NCBI GenBank assembly: GCA_016715985.1
Contig: JADJXD010000001.1
Location: forward strand, 2,356,001-2,420,000
Direction: 5' to 3'
Length of the DNA: 64,000 nt
From: Saprospiraceae bacterium
Lineage (GTDB): Bacteria; Bacteroidota; Bacteroidia; Chitinophagales; Saprospiraceae
A model generated the notes under the pieces. That model made no database searches. It was not told where the DNA came from and saw nothing but the letters and a program-made list of their open reading frames with translations. How positions within the stretch are numbered: position 1 is the first letter of the stretch; each line of letters begins with the position of its first letter. Made by a program: the position numbers and the translations under genes. Of the stretch, positions 46,609 through 54,638 are shown one piece after another.

Positions 46609-46664
46609 TTAACATTGGGCTAATCTTAAATTAATTTACAAGTAACATCATCGTCGTAACCTTG
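46609..46664 (+). promoter_or_regulatory. Pho-box-like operator and -7 element of the TonB receptor
   Basis: Four contiguous 11-bp units each begin with nTAAnnT: TTAACAT (46609), CTAATCT (46620), TTAATTT (46631) and GTAACAT (46642). After a 4-nt gap comes TAACCTTG (46657-46664), one base off the TAnnTTTG -7 consensus, 23 nt before the ATG at 46688. There is no -33 TTTG; the repeats occupy its place, as a PhoB operator does in proteobacterial Pho promoters. The identity of the regulator is inferred. Confidence 0.6.
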
Positions 46665-46687
46665 CAGCTAATTTAAACAAAAACATC

Positions 46688-49495
46688 ATGGTAAAAATTT
46701 TCCACATTCTAATTACATGTTTTTTAATTACTGTGTCTGTTCAGGCACAATCTGGACGTATTCAGGGAAAGGTAACAGATGATCTTGGTCTTGTAATGCC
46801 GGGAGCCACTATACTCCTAAATACAGAGCCAATTATCGGTACCATCACCGATAATGCAGGGAAATATCAGTTATCAGGTATTTATGAAGGCAATTACACA
46901 ATGACCGTTTCTTATTTGGGATACGAAAATGTATCTATGCAGGTTACTGTAATTGCTGATAAAACAATCGAACAAAACTTTACTTTGGGAGAAGCTTCTG
47001 TGGTAGGAGATGAAGTTCTGATACTGGGTGACAGACTCAGAGGGCAGGCAAAAGCACTCAATCAACAGAAAAACAACGCAAATATCACAAATATTGTAGC
47101 TGCTGACCAGATCGGAAAGTTTCCGGATGCTAATATAGGAGATGCGATGAAAAGAATACCAGGTATCACTATGCAAAATGACCAGGGAGAAGCCAGAAAT
47201 ATCATAATCAGAGGTATGGCGCCGAGTTTGAATTCTGTGATGATCAATGGTGAGAGAGTCCCATCTGCCGAAGGTGACAATAGAAATGTACAAATGGACT
47301 TGATACCTGCGGATATGGTTCAGGCGATCGAAGTCAACAAAGCTGTGTTACCAAGTATGGATGCAGATGCAATCGGTGGAGCCGTAAACTTGGTCACTAG
47401 AAAAGCACCTGATGGACTTAGACTTTCAGGTACTTTAGGATCAGGACTAAACCTATTGTCCAATAAACCTATTTGGAATGGTTCTGTCATCCTTGGTGAT
47501 AGAATCCTAAATAATAAATTGGGCGTGATTTTTTCTGGTTCTTACAATAATCACAATTTTGGTTCGGACAACTTCGAAGGCGTGTGGGCTCAAACAGACA
47601 ATCCTGATCATCCAGTGGTATTAAGTGGTTATGATCTGAGAAAATATGATGTGCAACGTGTGCGAAGAAGTGCATCTTTATCTTTGGATTATGAACTAGC
47701 AAAAGGACACAATATCTACTTCAACTCTATGTACAACTGGAGAGACGACTGGGAAAACAGATATAGATTCAGAGTGGATAGATTGGAACTACCATTTGAA
47801 GAAGGTGGTGAATTTACGGAATTGTCCAATGGTGTGTTTGAAATGAGAGGAAGAGTAGCTATCCAAACAAAAGGTGGTATCGAAAATGATAGAAATAAAG
47901 GCACAAGAGTAGAAGACCAAAGAGTGGCAAATTACAATCTTTCCGGTGACCACAACTTAGGAAAACTGAGAATGACCTGGTCCGGTACTTATGCAAAAGC
48001 CTCTGAAGACAGACCAAATGAAAGATATATCACCCATAGGAGCAACAAAACAGTAATAGTCAATACATTAGATCCTGCAAAATATGTAGTAAACCTTAAG
48101 AATATAGATGATGAATTGACACTTTCGTTGAATGAAATCTATGAATCCAACAATAATACCAACGAAACAGATGTCAATGGAAGATTGGATTTTGAATTGC
48201 CTATCAACAACAATAAAGGCAAAATTCAATTCGGTGCAAGATACAGAGGAAAGGATAAAGAAAGAGTAGATTCTTATGATGTATATGAGCCAATTGAAGA
48301 TCTTGGTACCGGAGGCAATTCATTAGGAAACCTTCCTTTTTCTGTGCAGGATGAAAGAGTATTCTTAAATGGTGGCCAATACAAACCAGGAAGGTTCGTG
48401 AATAAAGAATATTTGGGTGGCTTAAATTTGTCTGATGCATCAAAATTTGAAAAAGAAGATGCATTGGGCGAATACATTACCAATAACTATACAGCAAAAG
48501 AAAATATCACTGGTGGATATGTGATGGGAGATTATAAATTGACTGATAAATTGATGGCCATTGTAGGAGCTCGTATAGAACACACTTCTATTAAATATTC
48601 TGGTTTTAAATTTGATACTGAAACAGAAATAGCGACACCTACACCAGAAACAACCAAGTCTTATACCAATATTTTGCCAGGAGCACACTTGAAATACAAC
48701 TTTAGTGACAATTCTATTTTGCGTTTTGCATGGACCAATACATTGGCTAGACCTGGATATTTTGCACTTGTGCCTTATGCGGCATTCAATCCAGATGACA
48801 TGGAGTTAGAGAGAGGTAATCCAGATTTGGAAGCAACTACAGCAATGAATTTCGACTTGATGTATGAAAATTATTTCAAATCTATCGGTGTACTTTCTGT
48901 AGGTGGTTTTTACAAAGACATCAGTAATTTCATTTACACTCGTACTGATATGAATGTAACAGATCCGCAGTTTGGAGAGCTTCGGTCATTGACAAGGCCT
49001 GAAAACGGAGGTACTGCGGATGTTTATGGATTTGAGGTGGCCATACAAAGACAATTGGATTTCTTGCCGGGAGCACTCAAAGGTTTGGGTGTGTATTTGA
49101 ATTATACTTTTACAGAATCCAGCACTACAGGTATTCAGGGTCGTGAAAGCGATGATTTAAGATTGACAGGAACAGCAAAAAATATGTTCAATGCATCACT
49201 ATCTTACGAGACTAAAAAACTAGTGGTTAGAGCTTCATTAAACTTTGCTAGTGATTATATCGACGAAGTAGGTGACTCTGGTTTTGGTGATTTGTATTAT
49301 GACAAACAAACCTTTGTGGATGTAAATGCATCTTACGCTATCACACCACAATGGAGAGTATATATAGAAGGCAACAACCTTACCAATCAACCATTGAGAT
49401 ATTACCAAGGCATCCAGGAGAGAACCTTCCAGGAAGAGTTTTATAATGCAAGAATCAATCTGGGTGTAAAGTTTGACTTTTTTGGGAAGAAATAA
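46688..49495 (+). CDS. TonB-dependent receptor of the phytase locus
   Basis: The 935-aa outer-membrane receptor has a signal peptide (ends VSVQAQ), a carboxypeptidase-regulatory domain (GRIQGKVTDDLGLVMPGATI, to about residue 100), a plug with NIVAADQIGKFPDANIGDAM, RIPGITMQNDQGEARN and IIRGMAPSLNSVMINGERV (the style of TIGR01782-type receptors), and a barrel ending in INLGVKFDFFGKK. Receptors of this type are often found beside phytase or phosphatase genes. The likely cargo is phytate, a lower inositol phosphate or a metal-phosphate complex. Divergent orientation and the operator array suggest co-control with the phytase operon. Confidence 0.92.
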   Translation: MVKIFHILITCFLITVSVQAQSGRIQGKVTDDLGLVMPGATILLNTEPIIGTITDNAGKYQLSGIYEGNYTMTVSYLGYENVSMQVTVIADKTIEQNFTLGEASVVGDEVLILGDRLRGQAKALNQQKNNANITNIVAADQIGKFPDANIGDAMKRIPGITMQNDQGEARNIIIRGMAPSLNSVMINGERVPSAEGDNRNVQMDLIPADMVQAIEVNKAVLPSMDADAIGGAVNLVTRKAPDGLRLSGTLGSGLNLLSNKPIWNGSVILGDRILNNKLGVIFSGSYNNHNFGSDNFEGVWAQTDNPDHPVVLSGYDLRKYDVQRVRRSASLSLDYELAKGHNIYFNSMYNWRDDWENRYRFRVDRLELPFEEGGEFTELSNGVFEMRGRVAIQTKGGIENDRNKGTRVEDQRVANYNLSGDHNLGKLRMTWSGTYAKASEDRPNERYITHRSNKTVIVNTLDPAKYVVNLKNIDDELTLSLNEIYESNNNTNETDVNGRLDFELPINNNKGKIQFGARYRGKDKERVDSYDVYEPIEDLGTGGNSLGNLPFSVQDERVFLNGGQYKPGRFVNKEYLGGLNLSDASKFEKEDALGEYITNNYTAKENITGGYVMGDYKLTDKLMAIVGARIEHTSIKYSGFKFDTETEIATPTPETTKSYTNILPGAHLKYNFSDNSILRFAWTNTLARPGYFALVPYAAFNPDDMELERGNPDLEATTAMNFDLMYENYFKSIGVLSVGGFYKDISNFIYTRTDMNVTDPQFGELRSLTRPENGGTADVYGFEVAIQRQLDFLPGALKGLGVYLNYTFTESSTTGIQGRESDDLRLTGTAKNMFNASLSYETKKLVVRASLNFASDYIDEVGDSGFGDLYYDKQTFVDVNASYAITPQWRVYIEGNNLTNQPLRYYQGIQERTFQEEFYNARINLGVKFDFFGKK

Positions 49496-49617
49496 TTTTA
49501 TCTAAATAAATACCTTAAATGACAAATTGAATAAAGATGTGGATTTACTTGAAAGACGTAAAAATCATTCTGAATTCGTAATTCCAAATTCGTAATTAAA
49601 TATACTGTGGCTTTAAG

Positions 49618-49651
49618 AAACCTGATTGTCGTAAGATGGTCAGGTTTTTTT
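49618..49651 (+). terminator. Intrinsic terminator after the TonB receptor
   Basis: AAACCTGATTGTC pairs with GATGGTCAGGTTT over 13 positions, three of them G-U, around a GTAA loop, and is followed by a T run. The preceding 100 bp contain two direct AATTCGTAATT words (about 49573-49600) but no gene. Confidence 0.8.
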
Positions 49652-49686
49652 GTTTTTAATGTAATGGCAATAAGATTTAACATAAA

Positions 49687-49717
49687 ATTGAAACTATAAT
49701 CGGAAATATTACGTTTA
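49687..49717 (+). promoter_or_regulatory. Promoter candidate of the AbiE pair
   Basis: ATTG at 49687-49690, a 19-nt spacer and TACGTTTA at 49710-49717 fit the Bacteroidota promoter with one mismatch in each element, 17 nt before the AbiEi ATG. Confidence 0.4.
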
Positions 49718-49734
49718 AGCATACAAATTTAGTG

Positions 49735-50367
49735 ATGGAAATAAAATCTGAAACAATATTTAATGTAGCGGATCTACCAATGCGGCATCCAATCTTGGCT
49801 ACTTCTTTGTCAGATTATGAAAGGGTAAATGATAAGATTGCCTACATGGTCGAAAAAGGCGAATTAACAAAAGTACAACGTGGTTTATATGTATTTAATA
49901 ACTTGAAAGACAAAAACGTTTATTTAAATTATAACATAGCCAATACACTGTATGGTCCATCGTATATCAGTCGTTTTTCGGCGCTTAGTTATTATGGTCT
50001 ATTATCTGAACAAAGTGTAACTATCGAGTCTATGGCTTTGAGCCGTTATAGAGAATACAATACTCCTCTTGGGACTTTTGCCTATTTTCATGCATCAAAA
50101 GATACTTTTTCGATTGGCATCAATTCGTTTAATAAAAATGAACATTCTTCCTTTCTTATGGCTACACCAGAGAAGGCACTTTGTGACCTTATTTGGACAG
50201 AAAAGTCACTTCCTATAAAGACTTTAGACGACATGGTCTATTATTTGGAAGAAGACTTAAGGTTTGATATGTCTTTTTTCAAAGACGCGGATACTTCTAT
50301 TTTTACTGAATGTCAGATGATGGGTAATAAAAAAAATGAAATTAGTTTATTACTAAAATTAAAATAA
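49735..50367 (+). CDS. AbiEi-family antitoxin (type IV toxin-antitoxin)
   Basis: The 210-aa protein (ATG 49735; a GTG directly upstream is not needed) starts with a winged-helix segment (YERVNDKIAYMVEKGELTKV, QRGLYVFN) and continues with the AbiEi C-terminal domain pattern: YISRFSALSYYGLLSE, then ATPEKALCDLIW. AbiEi proteins repress their own operon and counter the nucleotidyltransferase toxin AbiEii without direct binding. Some pairs block phage. The gene lies 9 bp upstream of the toxin gene. It is visibly more AT-rich than the housekeeping genes around it, in keeping with a mobile accessory module. Confidence 0.88.
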   Translation: MEIKSETIFNVADLPMRHPILATSLSDYERVNDKIAYMVEKGELTKVQRGLYVFNNLKDKNVYLNYNIANTLYGPSYISRFSALSYYGLLSEQSVTIESMALSRYREYNTPLGTFAYFHASKDTFSIGINSFNKNEHSSFLMATPEKALCDLIWTEKSLPIKTLDDMVYYLEEDLRFDMSFFKDADTSIFTECQMMGNKKNEISLLLKLK

Positions 50368-50376
50368 TTATTGAAC

Positions 50377-51210
50377 ATGATAAAAGATTGGTTTGATTCA
50401 TATAATGCAACTAGCCAAGATGAAATCTCAAAAGCTAAAAGAGAAATTATCCAATATATAACATTGTCAGGACTTTCGCGAAGTGATTTTTTTTCAAAAG
50501 CATCATATTATGGTGGTACTGCTTTGAGAATGTTGTATGGTTTGCCGCGTTTTTCAGAAGACATTGATTTTTCATTAAATTATACCGATCCTAATTTTAC
50601 ACTCCAAGATTATTTCCCATACATTGAGAAAGAATGTGTGCTTCACGGTCTTGAAGTTGATTTATCTATTAAGGAAAATGTAGAGCCAAATGATGTAGAT
50701 TCAGCTTTCTTAAAAGACAATACAGAGTGGAACATTATAACGGTTAACCAAAAGTTCGCACCGACGATCAAGATAAAAGTGGAGATTGATAAAAATCCAC
50801 CATTATTGTTTGAAACAGAAGCGAAATTAATTATCAGACCATATTCGTTTTATGTCAATACTTTTAAAGAGCCGCATTTATTTGCTGGGAAAATGCACGC
50901 TTTTCTATTCAGAGAATGGAAAACTCGGGTAAAGGGAAGGGATTGGTATGATTTAGAATGGTATATCAAAAGAGGTACGTCTTTATCACTTAGCCATTTG
51001 CAAGAAAGGGCAATACAAAGTGATCATTTACCTAAAGGCACAATATTGGATAAAGAGCTTTTATCAAAAATTCTTGAAGATAAAATTTCAAGCACTGACA
51101 TAGAAAATGCCATGTTTGATATTAAAAGATTCATCCAAAACCCAAAAGAACTCGATATTTGGTCAAAACAATACTTCCTTGATTTGGTAAAATTGATGAA
51201 GGTGGAGTAG
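50377..51210 (+). CDS. AbiEii-family nucleotidyltransferase toxin
   Basis: The 277-aa protein (ATG 50377) carries the AbiEii/AbiGii nucleotidyltransferase core: SYYGGTALRMLYGLPRFSED (GG motif at about 46-47) with the metal-binding DxD pair at D62 and D64 (EDIDFSL), then the third acidic motif in IKVEIDKNPP and the AGKMHAFLFREWKTRVKGRD block typical for the family. These toxins transfer nucleotides, with GTP or CTP preference in known cases, and stall growth. All core residues appear intact, so the pair is probably functional. It is convergent with the antitoxin-like gene at 51273. Confidence 0.9.
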   Translation: MIKDWFDSYNATSQDEISKAKREIIQYITLSGLSRSDFFSKASYYGGTALRMLYGLPRFSEDIDFSLNYTDPNFTLQDYFPYIEKECVLHGLEVDLSIKENVEPNDVDSAFLKDNTEWNIITVNQKFAPTIKIKVEIDKNPPLLFETEAKLIIRPYSFYVNTFKEPHLFAGKMHAFLFREWKTRVKGRDWYDLEWYIKRGTSLSLSHLQERAIQSDHLPKGTILDKELLSKILEDKISSTDIENAMFDIKRFIQNPKELDIWSKQYFLDLVKLMKVE

Positions 51211-51272
51211 TTTGGGTTTTTGTAAGTATTCAGGCAACTTTTACCCAATGGAAATGTAATTTTTATTTTAAC

Positions 51273-51470
51273 TTAGGCAAAATATTCTACGTTTCGGGCA
51301 TCCTTTTTATCAGACTTTATCAGTTTCATTTCTTCAACCGCATCCTTTATCTCTTTTAATAAAAGTGCCTTTGAATCAGTCAATTGTTTGACCTTGACAT
51401 AGGATATGCTTTGGAGAACTTCCATCAATGATGATGTTTTATTGTCAGGAATTTCTAAAAGAACTTTCAT
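51273..51470 (-). CDS. Small antitoxin-like protein without an obvious toxin
   Basis: The 65-aa protein starts with a beta strand (MKVLLEIPDNKTSSLMEVLQ), has a short helix and continues with a charged amphipathic segment (LLLKEIKDAVEEMKLIKSD) and the ending KKDARNVEYFA. This layout is that of small RelB-type antitoxins of Bacteroidota that normally precede a RelE/ParE toxin. Here the next 60 bp hold nothing and then the convergent AbiEii gene ends, so no partner follows. It lies 4 bp after the stop of the wHTH-phosphoribosyltransferase gene and should share its mRNA. Antitoxin relation is from pattern only. Confidence 0.6.
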   Translation of the reverse strand: MKVLLEIPDNKTSSLMEVLQSISYVKVKQLTDSKALLLKEIKDAVEEMKLIKSDKKDARNVEYFA

Positions 51471-51474
51471 CGAT

Positions 51475-52452
51475 TTATATTTCAGAAATTACATCAAATC
51501 CTTTAAAACTACCTGTGACCGCAAGGCCCGTTATCTTGGTAGCGATATTTTTTTCTTTTATTTTCAGTGCTATTTCATTGATCGTGGCTCCACTTCCTAT
51601 AGCATCATCTATTATGAGCACATGGTCGTAATGTTGCTGATTGGGAATAACAAATGTATTTTTTGCATTTGCCACTCTTTCGAATATTTTTGAAAGTGCT
51701 TTTTGAGGTACTATGATTTTGGTTTTAATTTTATCTACCTTTATTACAGGTAGATTGATGTCCAAATGTTTTTCTAAATAATCTATAATTTGAACCTTTC
51801 TGCTTATAGTTGGTGGTACGAAAACTACTGCATTTACTTCAGTGTTTTGCATAAGGCTTAAGACCCGTTGACGGATTTCTGTTACAATTATTTTCATTAG
51901 TGATTTGTTTTGCCCTTGTTTTGCATAATGCATCAAAGTACCCAAGCGGGTTTTTCCAAATCGTTCTATAACATAAAAGTCAAGGTAAAATAATTGATCT
52001 ACGCCTATCTGTCCGATTCCGTTCGTATTCTTTAACTTCTCCATTCCATCTATTAGTCCGTTTTCGTTAGAATAAACTAAATATTTGTCTTTCGTTTGGA
52101 TGAATTCAGATATTGTTTTCTCCAAAGGTAAACTTTGTCTTTCGCACCAATATTTCATTGCTTCAAAACCTTCCAATTTTTCACCCAAAGGATTTATTGC
52201 TATGAAGTGTCGCTGTAGAAAAACTTCATCCTCATAACTTACGACAGAGTCGCTCTTCATAATACTCTCTTCTTGAAGAGAATAAAAGACCTTTGGTGGT
52301 ATCCCAACCTTTTTAATAAGTTTTTCATCTTCCAAATCCAACAAAACCTTATGAATATATTGACGAGAAATCTTTAATTCAAGAGCTATTTCATGAACGC
52401 TTATTTGGCCATGTTTATTGATAATTTGCAGTACCTTATCTTTTGTTTTCAT
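51475..52452 (-). CDS. Winged-helix/phosphoribosyltransferase fusion protein
   Basis: The 325-aa protein has an N-terminal winged helix (residues 1-60; HGQISVHEIALELKISRQYI) and a central domain of unknown type (about 75-200). A ComF-like phosphoribosyltransferase domain then holds VVFVPPTISRKVQIIDYLEK (209-228) and the PRPP-binding loop VLIIDDAIGSGAT (278-290), with both acidic residues present. A fused DNA-binding and PRTase plan recalls Bacillus PurR, which responds to PRPP, but the middle domain and the small partner gene are different. A perfect palindrome upstream suggests autoregulation. It could be a metabolite-sensing repressor or part of a stress or defence module; no close family was recognised. 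Confidence 0.75.
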   Translation of the reverse strand: MKTKDKVLQIINKHGQISVHEIALELKISRQYIHKVLLDLEDEKLIKKVGIPPKVFYSLQEESIMKSDSVVSYEDEVFLQRHFIAINPLGEKLEGFEAMKYWCERQSLPLEKTISEFIQTKDKYLVYSNENGLIDGMEKLKNTNGIGQIGVDQLFYLDFYVIERFGKTRLGTLMHYAKQGQNKSLMKIIVTEIRQRVLSLMQNTEVNAVVFVPPTISRKVQIIDYLEKHLDINLPVIKVDKIKTKIIVPQKALSKIFERVANAKNTFVIPNQQHYDHVLIIDDAIGSGATINEIALKIKEKNIATKITGLAVTGSFKGFDVISEI

Positions 52453-52456
52453 ACTG

Positions 52457-52464
52457 CAAATATA
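52457..52464 (-). promoter_or_regulatory. -7 element giving a leaderless or near-leaderless mRNA
   Basis: TATATTTG on the minus strand matches TAnnTTTG exactly and ends only 4 nt before the ATG at 52452. With the usual 4-7 nt to the start point, transcription would begin at or next to the A of the ATG. A -33 TTTG was not found at the expected distance; the palindrome lies there instead. Confidence 0.55.
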
Positions 52465-52466
52465 CT

Positions 52467-52497
52467 TAGTTTACAGTTAAGTATTTACTGTAAACTA
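52467..52497. promoter_or_regulatory. Perfect palindromic operator candidate
   Basis: TAGTTTACAGT (52467-52477) and ACTGTAAACTA (52487-52497) are perfect complements separated by 9 nt. A smaller inverted pair TACTTA/TAAGTA overlaps the left half. The site covers the -15 to -45 zone of the promoter for the wHTH-phosphoribosyltransferase gene, where a bound dimer would block polymerase. Confidence 0.7.
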
Positions 52498-52751
52498 TTT
52501 AATTTTTTTTTATGATAGTTTGTGTAAATTCATTCAGTAAAATAGCATATTCAAAAGGTCATTTCCCTTAGAATAACGTGAATTCGAGGGGTATTTCATG
52601 CGGAACTTCTATCGTCTCTCTAAATAATATATTGTAAATAAATGTATAATTCATCGAACTCACTTCAGAATAACTATCAATTGATAATATCAATCATTAA
52701 GATCCTGCAACTTATGATTCTTTCTACTGTTTGAGAAATAAACTATTTAAT

Positions 52752-53006
52752 ATGAGTTGGAAAATTGAAAATAATAAAATGGTCGCAACATTCCATTTTA
52801 AAGACTTCATACAGGCATTCTCCTTTATGACAGAAGTAGCCATTCATGCAGAAAAACAAAATCACCATCCGACTTGGACCAATACTTACGATACTGTATC
52901 TTTTGCGTTAAGCACACATGATGCAGGTGACATCGTAACTGAAAAAGACCAATTGCTCGCGGATACAATAGACAAAATATTCGTTAAATTTAGTCCGGCC
53001 GGTTAA
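52752..53006 (+). CDS. 4a-hydroxytetrahydrobiopterin dehydratase (PCD/PhhB)
   Basis: Starting at ATG 52752 (84 aa; a TTG seven codons earlier is unlikely), the protein matches pterin-4a-carbinolamine dehydratase: NNKMVATFHFKDFIQAFSFM, the active-site EKQNHHPTWTNTYDTVSFAL with two His and Pro, and the THDAGDIVTEKD end. It restores the pterin cofactor used by aromatic amino acid hydroxylases. No hydroxylase gene is in the window. The length is slightly short but complete. Confidence 0.9.
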   Translation: MSWKIENNKMVATFHFKDFIQAFSFMTEVAIHAEKQNHHPTWTNTYDTVSFALSTHDAGDIVTEKDQLLADTIDKIFVKFSPAG

Positions 53007-53131
53007 CTCAAAGTTTTTAATTCTGTTAAAGATGAGTGTCGCCTACATAACATACCATCTGAAATAAAATAATTTAAAATGTTCTTATTCAATGGATAGG
53101 ATGATATTTGTTTTCCAAAATAAAATGAAAT

Positions 53132-53821
53132 ATGGAAGAAAACACAGGGTTTCAATTGGTACTCAAAAAGCTTACTAATATATTACCGGAAAGTAATATT
53201 GCAAAATATCTGCAGGATATCACTGTGAGACATTACGAAAAAGGGCAAATTATATACGACACGGATGATGTTGCAGACAAAGTATATTTTGTTGCGAAAG
53301 GAAGAATAAAACTTGGAGCCATGGGAGATTCCGGACGAGAAATCATTAAGACTATCGTAGAGGAAGATGTTTTTTTTGGTGAATTGTCTTTGATAGAAAA
53401 TGGAAATCGTATCGATACTGCAACTGCTGCTGAAGACTGTGTTATTGCTATTTTTGAAAGAGAAGAGTTTAACAATACGTTGAAAGGAAATCCAGCACTT
53501 AAAGGCATAACCATCAAAACAATAGGAGAAAAACTGACTGATCTTGAAAATAAGCTGGAATCGATCGTTTTTATGGATTCGAGATCCCGGATTATTTCAT
53601 TTTTGATTTCAGAAGCCGAAAAACGCGGACAGAGAGTGGGTTATGAATGGGTTGTCAGAGCGATTCCAAAACACCAGGATATTGCTAATATAACGGTAAC
53701 TTCCCGACAGTCTGTAACCTCTGCAATGAATGATTTGCGAAATGCAGATTTGATTACTTTTGACAGAAAAAGGCTTTTAATCCGAGACCTTGAAAAATTG
53801 AAAGCACTGATTAATACCTAA
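53132..53821 (+). CDS. Crp/Fnr-family transcription regulator
   Basis: The 229-aa protein has a cyclic-nucleotide-binding-type beta-roll at about 20-135 (YEKGQIIYDTDDVADKVYFV, GELSLIENGNRIDTATAAED), a dimerisation helix around 140-165 and a winged helix whose recognition region is HQDIANITVTSRQSVTSAMN (about 183-202). The pocket lacks the Arg-Ser pair clearly recognisable in cAMP-binding CRP, and there is no Fnr-type N-terminal Cys cluster, so the ligand is unknown. It stands alone between the pterin dehydratase and the convergent deacetylase. Confidence 0.9.
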   Translation: MEENTGFQLVLKKLTNILPESNIAKYLQDITVRHYEKGQIIYDTDDVADKVYFVAKGRIKLGAMGDSGREIIKTIVEEDVFFGELSLIENGNRIDTATAAEDCVIAIFEREEFNNTLKGNPALKGITIKTIGEKLTDLENKLESIVFMDSRSRIISFLISEAEKRGQRVGYEWVVRAIPKHQDIANITVTSRQSVTSAMNDLRNADLITFDRKRLLIRDLEKLKALINT

Positions 53822-53844
53822 AAAACAAAAAACCTTCTAAGTTT

Positions 53845-54630
53845 TTAGCAGACTGTAAAGGATCGTTGGATGGAATTTAGCAAAGTTTTGGATGACCAAC
53901 TGCCCGGAACAAGCAATCGTCTTAATGCGTAAAGTTCATCCGTCAGATGTCTTTTTCCGGACAACTGAAATGCTCCTCTGATGCCTCGGGACTTCAATTC
54001 TTTAATAGCATCTTCATTCCATGAGCCAAAAGGATATGCCAGAAAATTCACTTTTTTACCGATTATGTTTTCCAACTGAGATTTGGGTTTGTCTATTTGT
54101 TTTTCCCATTCAGAAGCAGGTAGTTTTCTGAGATCCTGATGATCCCATGTGTGTAATTCTATAGCATGTCCATCATCTGACAGCATTTTGATTTGTTCTT
54201 TAGACATATAGTTCTTTTTGCCTATAGCAATTGTCATAATAAAAAATGTGCCCTGGAATCCGTATTTTTTCAGGAGTGGCGCTGCAATGGCAAAGTGTTC
54301 TATTCTCGTATCATCAAAGCTGATCATAACCGGATTGTCAGGCAACTTCCTGCCTGATTTACGGTATTGATAAATATCTTCCGGCAGTACCGAATTAAAT
54401 CCTTTTTCCTTTAACATTTTTAGGTGCTCTTCAAATAAAGAAGCATGAATAGTATATGCGGTGGGTTTAAAAGATGAGTCTTTAATATTATGATAGCTTA
54501 AGGCCGGTACTTCACCATCAGACGAATATTGGAATACTCCTTTATCCGTAGTCTTTAACATTGTTCCCGTTTCAGTAGTGGAAACGAAAAAACTAAAATA
54601 TAGAAAGCAACAGGTTGTAATAGTTTTCAA
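53845..54630 (-). CDS. Polysaccharide deacetylase family protein, TTG start
   Basis: The 261-aa protein (TTG at 54630, the only start that keeps the hydrophobic leader KTITTCCFLYFSFF) has a NodB-homology domain: LSYHNIKDS, MISFDDTRIEHF (catalytic Asp and metal Asp), HAIELHTWDHQDLRKL (metal-binding His pair) and FLAYPFGSWNEDAIKEL. It would remove N- or O-acetyl groups from a cell-wall or surface glycan outside the cytoplasm. It lies 8 bp downstream of the 346-aa lipoprotein gene in the same direction, so the two are likely an operon. Confidence 0.88.
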   Translation of the reverse strand: MKTITTCCFLYFSFFVSTTETGTMLKTTDKGVFQYSSDGEVPALSYHNIKDSSFKPTAYTIHASLFEEHLKMLKEKGFNSVLPEDIYQYRKSGRKLPDNPVMISFDDTRIEHFAIAAPLLKKYGFQGTFFIMTIAIGKKNYMSKEQIKMLSDDGHAIELHTWDHQDLRKLPASEWEKQIDKPKSQLENIIGKKVNFLAYPFGSWNEDAIKELKSRGIRGAFQLSGKRHLTDELYALRRLLVPGSWSSKTLLNSIQRSFTVC

Positions 54631-54638
54631 AATTTCCT

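Noticed and set aside
47487..48688. Several minus-strand frames inside the TonB receptor gene
   Set aside because: They are antisense shadows of a gene with strong family motifs; none has its own domain pattern.
49498..49722. 74-codon minus-strand frame between the TonB receptor and abiEi
   Set aside because: It covers the intrinsic terminator and short direct repeats; no protein features.
52498..52751. Possible gene or riboswitch upstream of the pterin dehydratase
   Set aside because: No open frame of note and no stable or recognisable RNA fold was seen by eye.
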